From: Bacillus_I endophytica_A
GTDB taxonomy: Bacteria > Bacillota > Bacilli > Bacillales > Bacillaceae_H
Assembly: GCF_026790145.1 (NCBI RefSeq)
Contig: NZ_JALAMS010000002.1
Coordinates: forward strand, 6,725-70,724
Direction: 5' to 3'
DNA length: 64,000 bases
The position numbers were made by a program, and so were the translations under genes. The notes beneath the pieces are model-generated. The model did no database searches, was not told the origin of the DNA, and was given only the letters and a program-made list of their open reading frames with translations. Shown in pieces: positions 26,157-34,186 of the stretch; position 1 is the first letter of the stretch, and each line of letters opens with the position of its first letter.

Positions 26157-27488
26157 TTAATCCATTAATTTTGCAATTGGTTTTGAAAGGAATAAGACGA
26201 TAATTCCAAGAACAATGGTTACGGCACTAATTACACCAAATATTTTCAAATATCCGAATGATTGCGTATATGTTGCTAACACCCCTGCTAGCTTGTTTGC
26301 TACTGCAGAACTTGCCATCCATACTCCCATTAGAAGAGAAGCAAGTTTCAGTGGAGCAAGTCTACTTACCATTGATAGTCCAACTGGTGAAATCATTAGT
26401 TCAGCTAGCGTGTGTAGGAAGTAAGTGAAAACCATAAACAATAAATTTACTTTTAGTTCTGAGCTGTTTCCTGTTTGTAATACAGCAGATACTAATACTA
26501 AGAACCCTAAACCAACGGTGATTAATCCCATACCCATTTTTGTTGGTGTTTTAAAGTCACCGCGTTTTGATTTCCCAAGCTTGTACCAAACAATAGACAT
26601 AATTGGCGCTAATAGAACGATAAACATTGCATTTAACGATTGGAACCATTCTGTTGGAACTGTGAAGCTTCCAATATGACGGTCAATGTGTTCTTGCGTA
26701 TATAGAGTTAGCGAGCTTCCTGCTTGTTCAAATGCTGTCCAGAAAGCAATCGTCACGAAAGCTAAAATAACAATCGCAAGTGTTCTCATTTTTTCTTGTT
26801 TTGTTAATGGTGCTTTTGTTGTATGTGTTTTTTCTTGCTGAATTTTTCTTGTTGGTTTAAGACCAAGATCACCTAAGTAGCGTTTTGCTAATGTATTAAA
26901 TAAAACTTGTCCAACAATCATTCCGATTGCCGCTGTTAGGAAACCATATTTATAGCTCATTAATCCAACAACAAGCGGTGCGAAGAATGCTCCAACGTTA
27001 ATTCCCATATAGAAGATTGTAAACGCTCCGTCGCGTCGAGGATCGTTTTCTTCGTATAAGTCTCCAACAAGCGTTGAAATGTTCGGTTTGAAAAATCCAT
27101 TCCCGATAATAAGTAGGGCAAGTCCAATGTATAAAGCCGCCATACTTTGATGAAGGAAAATAGAGAAGTTCCCGACCGCCATTATGATACCGCCGAGCGT
27201 AATCGCTAATCTTCGGCCAAGATAACGGTCTGTTAAATAGCCACCAATCATTGGCGTAATATAAACTGCACTTGTAAATGTGCCGTATAAGCTTAATGCT
27301 GTTGCTTTATCAACACCAAGCCCGCCGCTTGCGGCAGTAGCTGTTAAATACAAAACAAGAATAGCTCTCATTCCGTAATAACTAAAGCGTTCCCATGCCT
27401 CTGTGGCAAATAATAAGTAGAGTCCAGGCGGATGTTTCTTTTTTAATTCCGCCGGCTGCTGTGTTTCTTTCTTTACAGCTGCTTCCAT
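26157..27488 (-). CDS. POT/PTR family proton-dependent oligopeptide transporter
   Basis: The 443-residue membrane protein has the POT signatures: EAWERFSYYGMRAILVLYL with the ExxER-type start of helix 1, GGYLTDRYLGRRLAI, and GNGFFKPNISTLVGDLYEE followed by DGAFTIFYMGINVGAFFAP. It should import di- and tripeptides with protons (DtpT type). AGGGGGATTC precedes the ATG. It is monocistronic, with its own terminator. A motif resembling a CodY box (about 10 of 15 positions) lies about 70 bp upstream, too weak to rely on. Confidence 0.9.
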   Translation of the reverse strand: MEAAVKKETQQPAELKKKHPPGLYLLFATEAWERFSYYGMRAILVLYLTATAASGGLGVDKATALSLYGTFTSAVYITPMIGGYLTDRYLGRRLAITLGGIIMAVGNFSIFLHQSMAALYIGLALLIIGNGFFKPNISTLVGDLYEENDPRRDGAFTIFYMGINVGAFFAPLVVGLMSYKYGFLTAAIGMIVGQVLFNTLAKRYLGDLGLKPTRKIQQEKTHTTKAPLTKQEKMRTLAIVILAFVTIAFWTAFEQAGSSLTLYTQEHIDRHIGSFTVPTEWFQSLNAMFIVLLAPIMSIVWYKLGKSKRGDFKTPTKMGMGLITVGLGFLVLVSAVLQTGNSSELKVNLLFMVFTYFLHTLAELMISPVGLSMVSRLAPLKLASLLMGVWMASSAVANKLAGVLATYTQSFGYLKIFGVISAVTIVLGIIVLFLSKPIAKLMD

Positions 27489-27876
27489 GATGAATCCCCC
27501 TAAAAAATCTCACAGCCTGATATCGTCTTTCATTTGTGTGAATCAACAAAAAAGTCAGAATATACATACTGTAATGAATATAATCTTTTATTATTTTATT
27601 AAAAAAGTATTATGTACGTCAATAAAATTATATAAAAAAATCAAAAAATAATTAAATACACAATAAAATGTTTAAATATAAGCTTTTAATTGCATGGTAT
27701 TTATCACATAAAGTATTTCACTATATATTCAATAAAAACAAACTTTATATTACAATATTATAAATATATGTAAAAAAATCAAAAAAAGAGACCTACTACA
27801 TTAAATTAAGATAATAATTAATAGGATAGTTAGTCTATTATGAGGGCTAATTATCCTTTTTTATTTACATTTTGTA
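27489..27876. other. AT-rich upstream region of the POT gene
   Basis: These 388 bp hold no gene that I can support. The sequence is very AT-rich with many runs of A and T. It probably contains the promoter of the leftward POT gene near 27540-27590 (ATTATATTCATT region on the minus strand), but I cannot fix the boxes. Confidence 0.4.
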
Positions 27877-28017
27877 TTAAGAAAATAAAGGTTGAAAATA
27901 TAGTTTAGTATGTATAAAATGCGTTTCTTGAGGTGGTCTTTCAAACCAACCGTGCTTAATTATTAAATTTGCAGCATCTCGATCAAATCCAAATGAGAGA
28001 TGTAAAGTGTTTAATCT
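27877..28017 (-). pseudogene. gene remnant, possible DUF3231/coat-like C-terminus
   Basis: A minus-strand frame of 46 codons without a proper start ends at 27877. It contains SFGFDRDAANLIIKHGWFER followed by PPQ. The phrase IKHGWFERPPQ resembles the C-terminal end of DUF3231 proteins of Bacilli (GW.EQPPQ). Nothing upstream continues the domain, so this would be a leftover tail. The assignment is weak. Confidence 0.35.
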
Positions 28018-28027
28018 TGAAGCAGAA

Positions 28028-28050
28028 AAAAACCACTCAGAGTGGTTTTT
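28028..28050. terminator. terminator of the 52-residue gene
   Basis: AAAAACCACTC (28028-28038) and GAGTGGTTTTT (28040-28050) are perfect arms around a single central A, with T runs on both strands. It abuts the stop of the leftward small gene. Confidence 0.7.
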
Positions 28051-28208
28051 TAATCACGTATTGCTCCTGCTTCTCGGGAAGTCACTGCTCCTTGTCCTTC
28101 GCTTACATCTTTTTGAATTTCTTGTTTTACTTTTTGTGCATCAGTTCCGGAAAATTCTGGTTTCATAATAGAACCCAAATTCTCTTTAGCTTGTTGATGC
28201 TGTTGCAT
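28050..28208 (-). CDS. small hydrophilic protein, possibly spore-associated
   Basis: The 52-residue product (MQQHQQAKENLGSIMKPEFS, GTDAQKVKQEIQKDVSEGQG, AVTSREAGAIRD) is polar, rich in Gln, Lys and Glu, and free of hydrophobic runs. The EFSGTDAQKVKQ stretch recalls gamma-type small acid-soluble spore proteins (TEFASETNAQQVRKQ), although the repeats are absent. The start at 28208 has GAGGAGGAC seven bases upstream; the longer frame to 28238 does not. A terminator follows at once. Confidence 0.55.
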   Translation of the reverse strand: MQQHQQAKENLGSIMKPEFSGTDAQKVKQEIQKDVSEGQGAVTSREAGAIRD

Positions 28209-28551
28209 ACAAGTCCTCCTCAATTTATTGTTTAACAATCTTATTATTTACAAAAAAAAACACTCGGTATATCCCGAAGATTTCAGCGAAATTCACTTAA
28301 AGTAAAGGGGACTAATGCGGAAGCTTGTTATTAATATTACCTTGAAACCAAGTCTTCATGAAAAGGGCGCATTTCCAGAGTAAGGATATGCGCCTTTTTT
28401 GCATAAAAAGGCCATATTCTAGAATAAGGAAGGAAATTAAAAGGCGCTTCTTGAAGCGTAAGTTAATCCAGGAAAAGGAAGAATTATTTGAGAAAGATAA
28501 CATAGTTTTAATTATTAAATTATAATATTAAATTGTAATGGAGGGATTTCA
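28209..28551. other. intergenic region with a rightward hairpin
   Basis: I find no gene. A hairpin GGCGCAT (28366-28372)/ATGCGCC (28388-28394) is flanked by A and T runs and looks like a rho-independent terminator with no gene before it. Its loop carries the motif shared with 12012-12033. The promoter and GGAGG site of the hydrolase lie at the right end (28535-28551). Confidence 0.5.
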
Positions 28552-29301
28552 ATGGATTTGTATTATGAGGTTAATGGTAACGGGCGCCCTGTCGTTCTTC
28601 TTCACAGTGGTGGCGCTGATTTACGGGACTGGACATTTGTTGCGCCACTTTTAGCAAAACACTACAAGGTCGTTGCTTTTGACGGACGCGGAGCCGGGAA
28701 ATCACCGAATCCAGTAGGAGATGTTAATTGTGTGGAAGATTTGAAGGGGCTTCTTGACCATCTGAATATTCATAAGGCCACATTGATCGGACATTCTCTG
28801 GGGGGACAGATTGCAACAGACTTTTCATTAGAATATCCTGAATACGTATCGGAATTGGTTTTAATCGCACCCGCATTGACAGGGTTTAACTATTCATCGG
28901 AGTTTGCAAAATACATGAATAAGGTAAGTGCGGCTGCACCAGATATAGACAAAATGATTAAGGTTTCACAAAGTGCACTGTCGTATCGTGTTGTCCAGGC
29001 TAGTCCCCACAAAGAGCTTACTGAACAAATGCTTCGACACCATATCAAAAGGACATTTAATTGGCCAGCTTTTGATATGATTTGGCCGAATCCTCCTGCA
29101 GCCGAAAGACTGGATGAGTTGACTGTTAAAACTTTATTTATGATTGGTACGGAGGAATTACCCGATAACCTTCGTGTCGCTGACTACTTTCGAAAGCAGT
29201 CAGACGCTCGAATTGTTGAAATTTCTGGTGCAGATCATATGGTTACGTTAACTCATCCTGAGGATTTGTATCGTCAAATTACCGGTTTTATGAAGGAATG
29301 A
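28552..29301 (+). CDS. alpha/beta hydrolase
   Basis: The 249-residue product has the alpha/beta fold with oxyanion stretch LLHSGGADLRDW, the FDGRGAGKS turn, the nucleophile elbow GHSLGG (Ser 82) and the catalytic His 229 in GADHM. The acid residue is expected near IGTEELPDN. It is an esterase or lactonase-like enzyme of unknown substrate, in the cytosol. GGAGGGATTTCA precedes the ATG. The stop overlaps the ATG of a 26-codon frame. Confidence 0.88.
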   Translation: MDLYYEVNGNGRPVVLLHSGGADLRDWTFVAPLLAKHYKVVAFDGRGAGKSPNPVGDVNCVEDLKGLLDHLNIHKATLIGHSLGGQIATDFSLEYPEYVSELVLIAPALTGFNYSSEFAKYMNKVSAAAPDIDKMIKVSQSALSYRVVQASPHKELTEQMLRHHIKRTFNWPAFDMIWPNPPAAERLDELTVKTLFMIGTEELPDNLRVADYFRKQSDARIVEISGADHMVTLTHPEDLYRQITGFMKE

Positions 29302-29378
29302 AAAAGTTAGAAAAAGAAAATAAGCAATTATGGGCAAAAGAAAATGAAAAATTTACTGATTACTTTACGAAGATATAA
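29298..29378 (+). CDS. 26-residue reading frame coupled to the hydrolase
   Basis: The ATG overlaps the hydrolase stop as ATGA, and the frame encodes a charged, coiled-coil-like peptide (MKKLEKENKQLWAKENEKFT then DYFTKI). Its stop lies at the foot of the long inverted repeat at 29376. It may be a tiny coupled gene or a leftover coiled-coil end of a transposase-like protein. There is little to decide between these. Confidence 0.3.
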   Translation: MKKLEKENKQLWAKENEKFTDYFTKI

Positions 29379-29429
29379 TAATAAGACCCCACATATTAGA
29401 CATGTCTAATATGTGGGGTCTTATTATTA
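29376..29429. terminator. 54-nt perfect inverted repeat, bidirectional terminator
   Basis: The 54 bases are a perfect palindrome centred on GACATGTC with 27-base arms, starting TAATAATAAGACCCCACATA. A GC-rich middle flanked by AT ends fits a terminator for the converging hydrolase and GNAT genes, though the arms are unusually long. Confidence 0.7.
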
Positions 29430-29482
29430 CCAACTGTTTTACTTGTCTAATCTAAATATAATATAATAGGTCTCTTTTTTTA

Positions 29483-29998
29483 TTATGTTAAAAGGGAAAG
29501 ATCATCCCATTTATAGGCCTCATCTTCAACAACATATCCCCCAAATTCGCTTTGACGCCCTCTTGTATATGTACCTTTTAAAGATTGATAAAACCCCCGA
29601 CCAGCACGATTATTTTTCATCACCCATACAAACATGGAAGAAACGTCATTTTGGATAAAATGAGCTGCGACCGCTTTAACAAGAGATCTTCCTACCCCTT
29701 TCCCTTGGCACTGATCTAAAAGGTATAGAGCATACAGTTCACCTTCACGTTTCTTATGAAGCATACACCGAGCTGCTGCGAATCCTACCACTTTCTCCAT
29801 ATCATTCACCGCTACATACATAACCGTTTCATTTACGTCATCATCATAAAACGACTGCCATTTATGCTGTGACGTCTCATATGATAATTCATTTAGAAAC
29901 GTCCTAGGTACCAAACCATCATATGTTGTTCGCCAGCTATCAACATAGATTTTGGCAATCTCTTTTATATCTCTTTCACTTGCTTTTCTAATTTTCAA
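29483..29998 (-). CDS. GNAT family N-acetyltransferase
   Basis: The 171-residue product has the GNAT core: IRKASERDIKEIAKIYVDSW at the start, YALYLLDQCQGKGVGRSLVK carrying the acetyl-CoA pyrophosphate loop (QxxGxG), and WVMKNNRAGRGFYQSLKG near the end. It acetylates an unknown amine. The start codon is TTG at 29998, with AGAGGTGATC upstream. The gene converges with the hydrolase on the shared inverted repeat. Confidence 0.88.
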   Translation of the reverse strand: MKIRKASERDIKEIAKIYVDSWRTTYDGLVPRTFLNELSYETSQHKWQSFYDDDVNETVMYVAVNDMEKVVGFAAARCMLHKKREGELYALYLLDQCQGKGVGRSLVKAVAAHFIQNDVSSMFVWVMKNNRAGRGFYQSLKGTYTRGRQSEFGGYVVEDEAYKWDDLSLLT

Positions 29999-30013
29999 TG
30001 GATCACCTCTAAT

Positions 30014-30199
30014 TTGTTATTATGCATTTTTTTCAAGACTCTGGACATCAATATTGTCCTCACAATTGCTTTAATCACGCTCTATTTCGTTACTTTCAAT
30101 CGAAAAAAAGGGCAAGCTGACTCTGGAAATTTCGGCTTATATATGATAGGATTATTAGTTTTACAAACAACATTAATGATCGTATTTAGCGTTATCTAA
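30014..30199 (+). CDS. doubtful two-helix membrane protein
   Basis: The frame gives two hydrophobic segments (about residues 12-27 and 43-61) around a polar FNRKKGQADSGNFG loop, which looks protein-like. The start would be a TTG in the leader of the divergent GNAT gene and I see no ribosome site, so the 5' end may be lost or wrong. I do not recognise the family. Confidence 0.35.
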   Translation: MLLCIFFKTLDINIVLTIALITLYFVTFNRKKGQADSGNFGLYMIGLLVLQTTLMIVFSVI

Positions 30200-30262
30200 C
30201 ACTTTCTTGCAGAAATATGTTAAAATAGAATTAATAATCCATCAAGGAATCGAGGAATCAAT

Positions 30263-30553
30263 TTGATTAAAAAAGGATTTATGATTGGCATTATTATATT
30301 GTTGGTGTCATTGGCCGCCTTTTATTTTACAGGGAATGGGTCATATCTTTACTTTATTTCAGGTGGCGTAGGCTGGGTTTCGTTCTTATTTTCAGCCGAT
30401 TACTTCGTTCACAGTATCACATTAAAAGATAAAAATAAATTTTCTTTCGAAAAGAAAGACCGCAACATGAAGAGTTGGAAAAAATCAAAGCGATTGCTCT
30501 CAGTCGCTGCGCCAAACTTGGTCGCTGTAGCCATTTATTTCATCGTTAGCTAA
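30263..30553 (+). CDS. DUF5316-like small membrane protein
   Basis: The 96-residue product has three hydrophobic segments (about residues 6-22, 30-50 and 80-95) and a polar, basic middle (KDKNKFSFEKKDRNMKSWKK). The order and the ISGGVGWVSFLFSADYF stretch fit the DUF5316 family as I recall it. The start is TTG with CGAGGAATC upstream. A hairpin terminator follows 24 bp after the stop. The role is unknown. Confidence 0.6.
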   Translation: MIKKGFMIGIIILLVSLAAFYFTGNGSYLYFISGGVGWVSFLFSADYFVHSITLKDKNKFSFEKKDRNMKSWKKSKRLLSVAAPNLVAVAIYFIVS

Positions 30554-30576
30554 TCATCCAAGTTATAGCACACATG

Positions 30577-30623
30577 AATAACGGAGGAAGCTCGTTACTT
30601 TTTAGCGAGTTTCCTCCGTTATT
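30577..30623 (+). terminator. terminator of the DUF5316-like gene
   Basis: AATAACGGAGGAAGCTCG (30577-30594) pairs with CGAGTTTCCTCCGTTATT (30606-30623), with a wobble pair inside, and a T run follows. Confidence 0.85.
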
Positions 30624-30720
30624 TTTTATGTTCTCATCCTTCCCTCATTTTCTATTTGACCTGCAAAGCGTTTCATACTCTACACTTGAAGCAAATATCG
30701 AAAGTGAGGAGAGATTTACG

Positions 30721-30876
30721 ATGCTTTCTATTGTTATTCTCTGTTTTATTATTTATCTTTCTGCTTACTTCTGCTTAAAAAGCGACGGACAATCGCTTGA
30801 AGTTGAAAAGATCGAAACATTTGATGATTACTTTGTAGAGTCTCATCACAACCACCCTAAGAAACCTTCCCTTTAA
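30721..30876 (+). CDS. small single-helix membrane protein
   Basis: The 51-residue product has one N-terminal membrane helix (LSIVILCFIIYLSAYFCL) and an acidic cytosolic or external tail ending in HHNHPKKPSL. The ATG at 30721 has GAGGAGAGA upstream; the longer frame from 30574 runs through a terminator hairpin and is not credible. A terminator follows 17 bp later. The role is unknown. Confidence 0.6.
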   Translation: MLSIVILCFIIYLSAYFCLKSDGQSLEVEKIETFDDYFVESHHNHPKKPSL

Positions 30877-30892
30877 CCTAATCCTCCCCCAA

Positions 30893-30928
30893 AAAGCATC
30901 CATTCTTTGTATAAAGAATGGATGCTTT
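30893..30928. terminator. bidirectional terminator
   Basis: AAAGCATCCATTCTTT (30893-30908) and AAAGAATGGATGCTTT (30913-30928) form a perfect 16-bp stem between the converging small gene and the O-methyltransferase gene. Confidence 0.85.
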
Positions 30929-30930
30929 CT

Positions 30931-31596
30931 TTACCCTACAATACCGAAAACTAAACCATCATACCCTTTACTTCCAACCGTTTGAAGAGCTGTTGCATCA
31001 ACTTGTTTTTCACCCGCTAATAGATCGATAAATTCGCGAATCCCTTTTACGCTTTCATCTTCACTGTCTTCTTCAATAACTCTTCCTTCTCGTACAACAT
31101 TATCTCCAATAATAACCGTACCTTTCTTTGACAGTTGAAGAGCCCATTTTAAATAGTGTGGATTGTTAGGCTTATCAGCATCAATGAAGATTAAATCAAA
31201 CGGATCTCCCTTCTCTTTTAACAATGGAAGCGTCTCAAGTGCAGAACCAACAATAATTTCAACAAGATGATCTACATGTGCTCTCTTCAAATTACCCCGT
31301 GCTACTTCTGCATGCTTTTTATTCACTTCTAATGTCACAAGTTTGCCATCACTAGGAAGAGCTCTCGCAAGCCAAATCGTGCTATATCCTCCAAGTGTGC
31401 CAATTTCTAAAACACGTTTTGCTCCTTTTATCTTTGCTAGTAAGTGAAGAAATTTACCTTGAGTAGGTGATACATCAATTGCAGGCAACCCTGTTTTTTC
31501 ATTCTCTTTTAACACTTCTTCAAAGACATCATGAGCACCAACTAATTTACCGTTCAAATACTGATCAACATCGTGCCAAATCTTCTCATTAGCCAT
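30931..31596 (-). CDS. SAM-dependent O-methyltransferase (catechol type)
   Basis: The 221-residue product has the class I methyltransferase fold with VLEIGTLGGYSTIWLARALP (SAM loop), the acidic LVTLEVNKKHAEVA strand, and FDLIFIDADKPNNPHYL, the metal-binding DAD..N motif of the cation-dependent O-methyltransferase family. It should methylate a hydroxyl on a small phenolic or similar compound. AAAAGGGGCGATGG precedes the ATG. Its substrate is unknown. Confidence 0.9.
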   Translation of the reverse strand: MANEKIWHDVDQYLNGKLVGAHDVFEEVLKENEKTGLPAIDVSPTQGKFLHLLAKIKGAKRVLEIGTLGGYSTIWLARALPSDGKLVTLEVNKKHAEVARGNLKRAHVDHLVEIIVGSALETLPLLKEKGDPFDLIFIDADKPNNPHYLKWALQLSKKGTVIIGDNVVREGRVIEEDSEDESVKGIREFIDLLAGEKQVDATALQTVGSKGYDGLVFGIVG

Positions 31597-31678
31597 TCCA
31601 TCGCCCCTTTTTGAACAGCATTTCTTCTTTTCAAAGAAATTATATTATGAAGGAACTTATTATTTCATAGGTCAAGTA

Positions 31679-32362
31679 TTAAGACTTAGAATGTGACGTT
31701 AATTCTTGAAGACGTTTCTCGATATCTCCTTTAAGTATTCCTCCATGATAACCAATTAACGTTTCAATCTCTAAGTGTTTAAATTTGTTGAGAGATTCGA
31801 GAGCTTGTTCCATATTTGGCGTAAATGGAGGATTCGAACCTAAAAGCTCGCCATTTTCTACAATCATTGCGTCTCCTGCAATCAATGTTTTGCTTTGTTC
31901 ATGATAAAGAGAAATATGTCCTGGCGTATGACCTGGTGTATGAATCACTTTTACTCCACCCGCAATAGGCAACGTCTCGCCATCTTTTAATACATGTGTC
32001 ACATTTTTGTTTTCGGGATTATAAAACGTCTCATCAAACAATAAGCGTTCATGCTCATTTAGTGAACCTGTCACGTGTTTCTTCTTTTCTTCATCTAATT
32101 TAATAAACGGCTTTTCTCCATCAATATATGGCCTATCTTCTTCATGAGCATAGGTATGTAGGTTCTCGTTCTCCTCTATCAGCTGTGGCAAGTTTCCGAT
32201 ATGATCAATATCTTGATGTGTTGACAGAACTCCTGTAAGACGTTCAGGATTTAGATTTTCTTCACTCATTAAGTTGTAAAGCTCTTTTGCATAACCAGGC
32301 ATTCCTGTATCAACAAGCACACAAGACTCTTTATCATAGATAACCGTAGGATAAACAACCAT
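31679..32362 (-). CDS. MBL-fold metallo-hydrolase, N-terminus shortened
   Basis: The 227-residue product carries the metallo-beta-lactamase metal motif STHQDIDHIGN (HxxxDH, with Gln before the first Asp), VIHTPGHTPGHISLYHE and LIAGDAMI. It hydrolyses an unknown ester or thioester. The ATG at 32362 has TGGAGAAT eight bases upstream. The same frame continues upstream through a TAG (32366-32368) to an ATG at 32422 encoding MKIAEGLEILKLEMGSGE, which is the normal family N-terminus. The stop therefore seems to have cut off the first strand; function may be partly lost. Confidence 0.8.
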   Translation of the reverse strand: MVVYPTVIYDKESCVLVDTGMPGYAKELYNLMSEENLNPERLTGVLSTHQDIDHIGNLPQLIEENENLHTYAHEEDRPYIDGEKPFIKLDEEKKKHVTGSLNEHERLLFDETFYNPENKNVTHVLKDGETLPIAGGVKVIHTPGHTPGHISLYHEQSKTLIAGDAMIVENGELLGSNPPFTPNMEQALESLNKFKHLEIETLIGYHGGILKGDIEKRLQELTSHSKS

Positions 32363-32425
32363 TTTCTATTCTCCAGAACCCATTTCTAACTTCAGTATTT
32401 CTAATCCTTCAGCAATTTTCATGAT

Positions 32426-32448
32426 AATCAAAGCGTAACGCTTTGATT
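32426..32448. promoter_or_regulatory. palindromic operator-like site before the MBL gene
   Basis: AATCAAAGCGT and ACGCTTTGATT are perfect 11-base arms around a single central base, four bases upstream of the older ATG at 32422. The position suggests a repressor site over the leader of the hydrolase gene. No regulator gene adjoins it. Confidence 0.45.
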
Positions 32449-32505
32449 CACCTTCTCATCAGACTTACGAATTTATTATATGAATTTTGCTTTTTTGGAG
32501 TCAAT

Positions 32506-33453
32506 TCATCTGCCTTCAACACCTGTATCTTTTTCCCTTTCGAGTAAACTTTGAACCGCATCTTTGATACTTTCTTTTTGAGAATATTTTGTTGTAAATC
32601 CAAGCTTCCTTATTTTTTCATCATTCCAAATCCGGTCCGTATGAAACGTCTTTAAACTATATGACATTGGATTCTCAACAACACAAGATAAATCGTAAAT
32701 GTTAGCCTTCATTCCTCTTGCTTCGTCAATCTCTTCCTTCAAGTTTCTCCACGTTGTATCAAACCCTTTTAATACAAATATATTTGTGCTTCCTGTAGGA
32801 AATGGATACCTCCCGAGCCACTCCATTGCTTGCCCTACATCTCTTGTGTCAACAAGCGATACTTTCGTTTTACCATTTTTAACGAGTGGAAACTGATCAT
32901 TCATGTGCTGTTGAAATAAGCGTGAGAAGAAAGACGTATAATCCCGACGACCAATTGCACTTGCTGGGCGTAGTATAATTGTTGTTATACCTGTTTCTTC
33001 CCCTATTTTCCTTACTACTTCTTCTCGTCTCAGGAGCAGTTGTTGAATGGGATATTGTGGTTTTATGCAATATGACTCATCTAACGGCTCACTGCTATGA
33101 AAATCGTATACCACAATAGAACTTAGCTGAATGAATCGGTTTGCAGCACTTAAAGAAGCTGCTCTCACTAACTTTTTTGTAAGTTCAATTTCTACTGAAT
33201 GCTCTAAATCAATCTTTGAACTTAAACCAACACTCCCTATACAGTTGTAAACAACTTCATGACCTTCGATTACTTCTTTGATGGATGCAGTATCCGAGTA
33301 GTCTATTTCAACAATCCTAACATCTAAAGACTTTAAAAAAGCAACGTTACGATGTGAACGCACAACAGCTGTCACTTCATGACCTTTTAATACTAATTGC
33401 TCAACAGTATGACTTCCGATAAACCCTGTACTTCCAAACACAATAGCTTTCAT
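32506..33453 (-). CDS. NAD-dependent epimerase/dehydratase family protein (extended SDR)
   Basis: The 315-residue product begins with the Rossmann motif GSTGFIGSHT, has the YDFHSSEPLDESYCIKPQYP stretch and a long C-terminal substrate domain. In the position of YxxxK I see LLLRREEVV and no clear active-site Tyr/Lys pair, so it may be an atypical member acting in redox or sugar-nucleotide chemistry. The start at 33453 has AAAGGGATG upstream; the ATG three codons earlier is too close to it. It is transcribed alone. Confidence 0.8.
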   Translation of the reverse strand: MKAIVFGSTGFIGSHTVEQLVLKGHEVTAVVRSHRNVAFLKSLDVRIVEIDYSDTASIKEVIEGHEVVYNCIGSVGLSSKIDLEHSVEIELTKKLVRAASLSAANRFIQLSSIVVYDFHSSEPLDESYCIKPQYPIQQLLLRREEVVRKIGEETGITTIILRPASAIGRRDYTSFFSRLFQQHMNDQFPLVKNGKTKVSLVDTRDVGQAMEWLGRYPFPTGSTNIFVLKGFDTTWRNLKEEIDEARGMKANIYDLSCVVENPMSYSLKTFHTDRIWNDEKIRKLGFTTKYSQKESIKDAVQSLLEREKDTGVEGR

Positions 33454-33555
33454 TTTTATCATCCCTTTATATATTGTTCAAAAAACCATTTACTGGTTAA
33501 AACTCACTTATTATACTAATGAAAGTACTTTCGTTTTCATAGTACGGATATTTTT

Positions 33556-34180
33556 GGTTCTGGCGCAAAAACTACTCGCTAGAAACATAGAATATCAATT
33601 TCCTTTACATTGCTAGTTTATGTAGCTAATCCAAACAATTTATGAATGAATTCTTTTTAATTTTGGGCAGACTTCACCCCTTGGTAAACTTGCTTCTTTT
33701 TGATCATATGCATCACTTCTATTCCACTCAAAATATTCTTGGCTGTACGCTAAGATTTCAATCCTAACATCGCACGAACTCTCTTTTTAATAAAACGATG
33801 GTCTTGTTCTACGATGTTATTAAGATCTTTCACCTGTCTTATTTGGTTGCCTACAGGCATCTTTTTCTCTTTCTTCAACTCTTCAATTGCTATAGGATAG
33901 GCTGGGTTCTTGTCTACTGTGATAACACGAGGCTTTTGAAACATAAAAAGACTGCAAAGCTTTCTTGAAAGAGCGCTTTGCAGCCTGATGATCTCTTGTT
34001 TTGCTTAAATAAACATCAATCGTATTTCCTTCCGACTCAACAGCACAATATAGGTATACCCATTGCGCTTTGACCTTCACATACGTCTCATCGACTCCCT
34101 AAGAATCATTGGTTAGCTTAAGGTGACGCCGTACTCGCTCACCTAATTCAGGACCATACTGATAAACTTTTATCTTTCTA
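33556..34180 (-). mobile_element. decayed IS6/IS240-family insertion sequence, truncated
   Basis: GGTTCTGGCGCAAAAACT (33556-33573) matches the terminal repeat type of IS6-family elements (GGTTCTG..GCAAA). From it a transposase remnant runs leftward-coded up to about 34170. The opposite end, with the second repeat and the transposase start, is missing and the homology stops within about 20 bp of the krsC stop codon. No target duplication can be checked. Confidence 0.75.
33657..34170 (-). pseudogene. IS6-family DDE transposase remnant
   Basis: The minus strand encodes VYQYGPELGERVRRHLKLTN, then DETYVKVKAQWVYLYCAVES, VITVDKNPAYPIAIEELKKE and NNIVEQDHRFIKKRVRAMLG, the three DDE motifs of IS6 transposases (DET, VDKN, EQDH). 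It is broken by TAG at 34099-34101, an extra base in a run of A (33934-33937, plus strand TTTT) that shifts the frame, and TAG at 33750-33752. The N-terminal 60-70 residues are gone. It cannot make an active enzyme. Confidence 0.85.
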
Positions 34181-34186
34181 GGTTCT

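Noticed and set aside
27489..27600. CodY box upstream of the POT transporter
   Set aside because: Only about 10 of 15 positions match in a very AT-rich stretch, which is near chance.
29376..29429. CRISPR-like or transposon end repeat
   Set aside because: There is one palindrome only, no repeated units or spacers, and it lies between converging genes as a terminator would.
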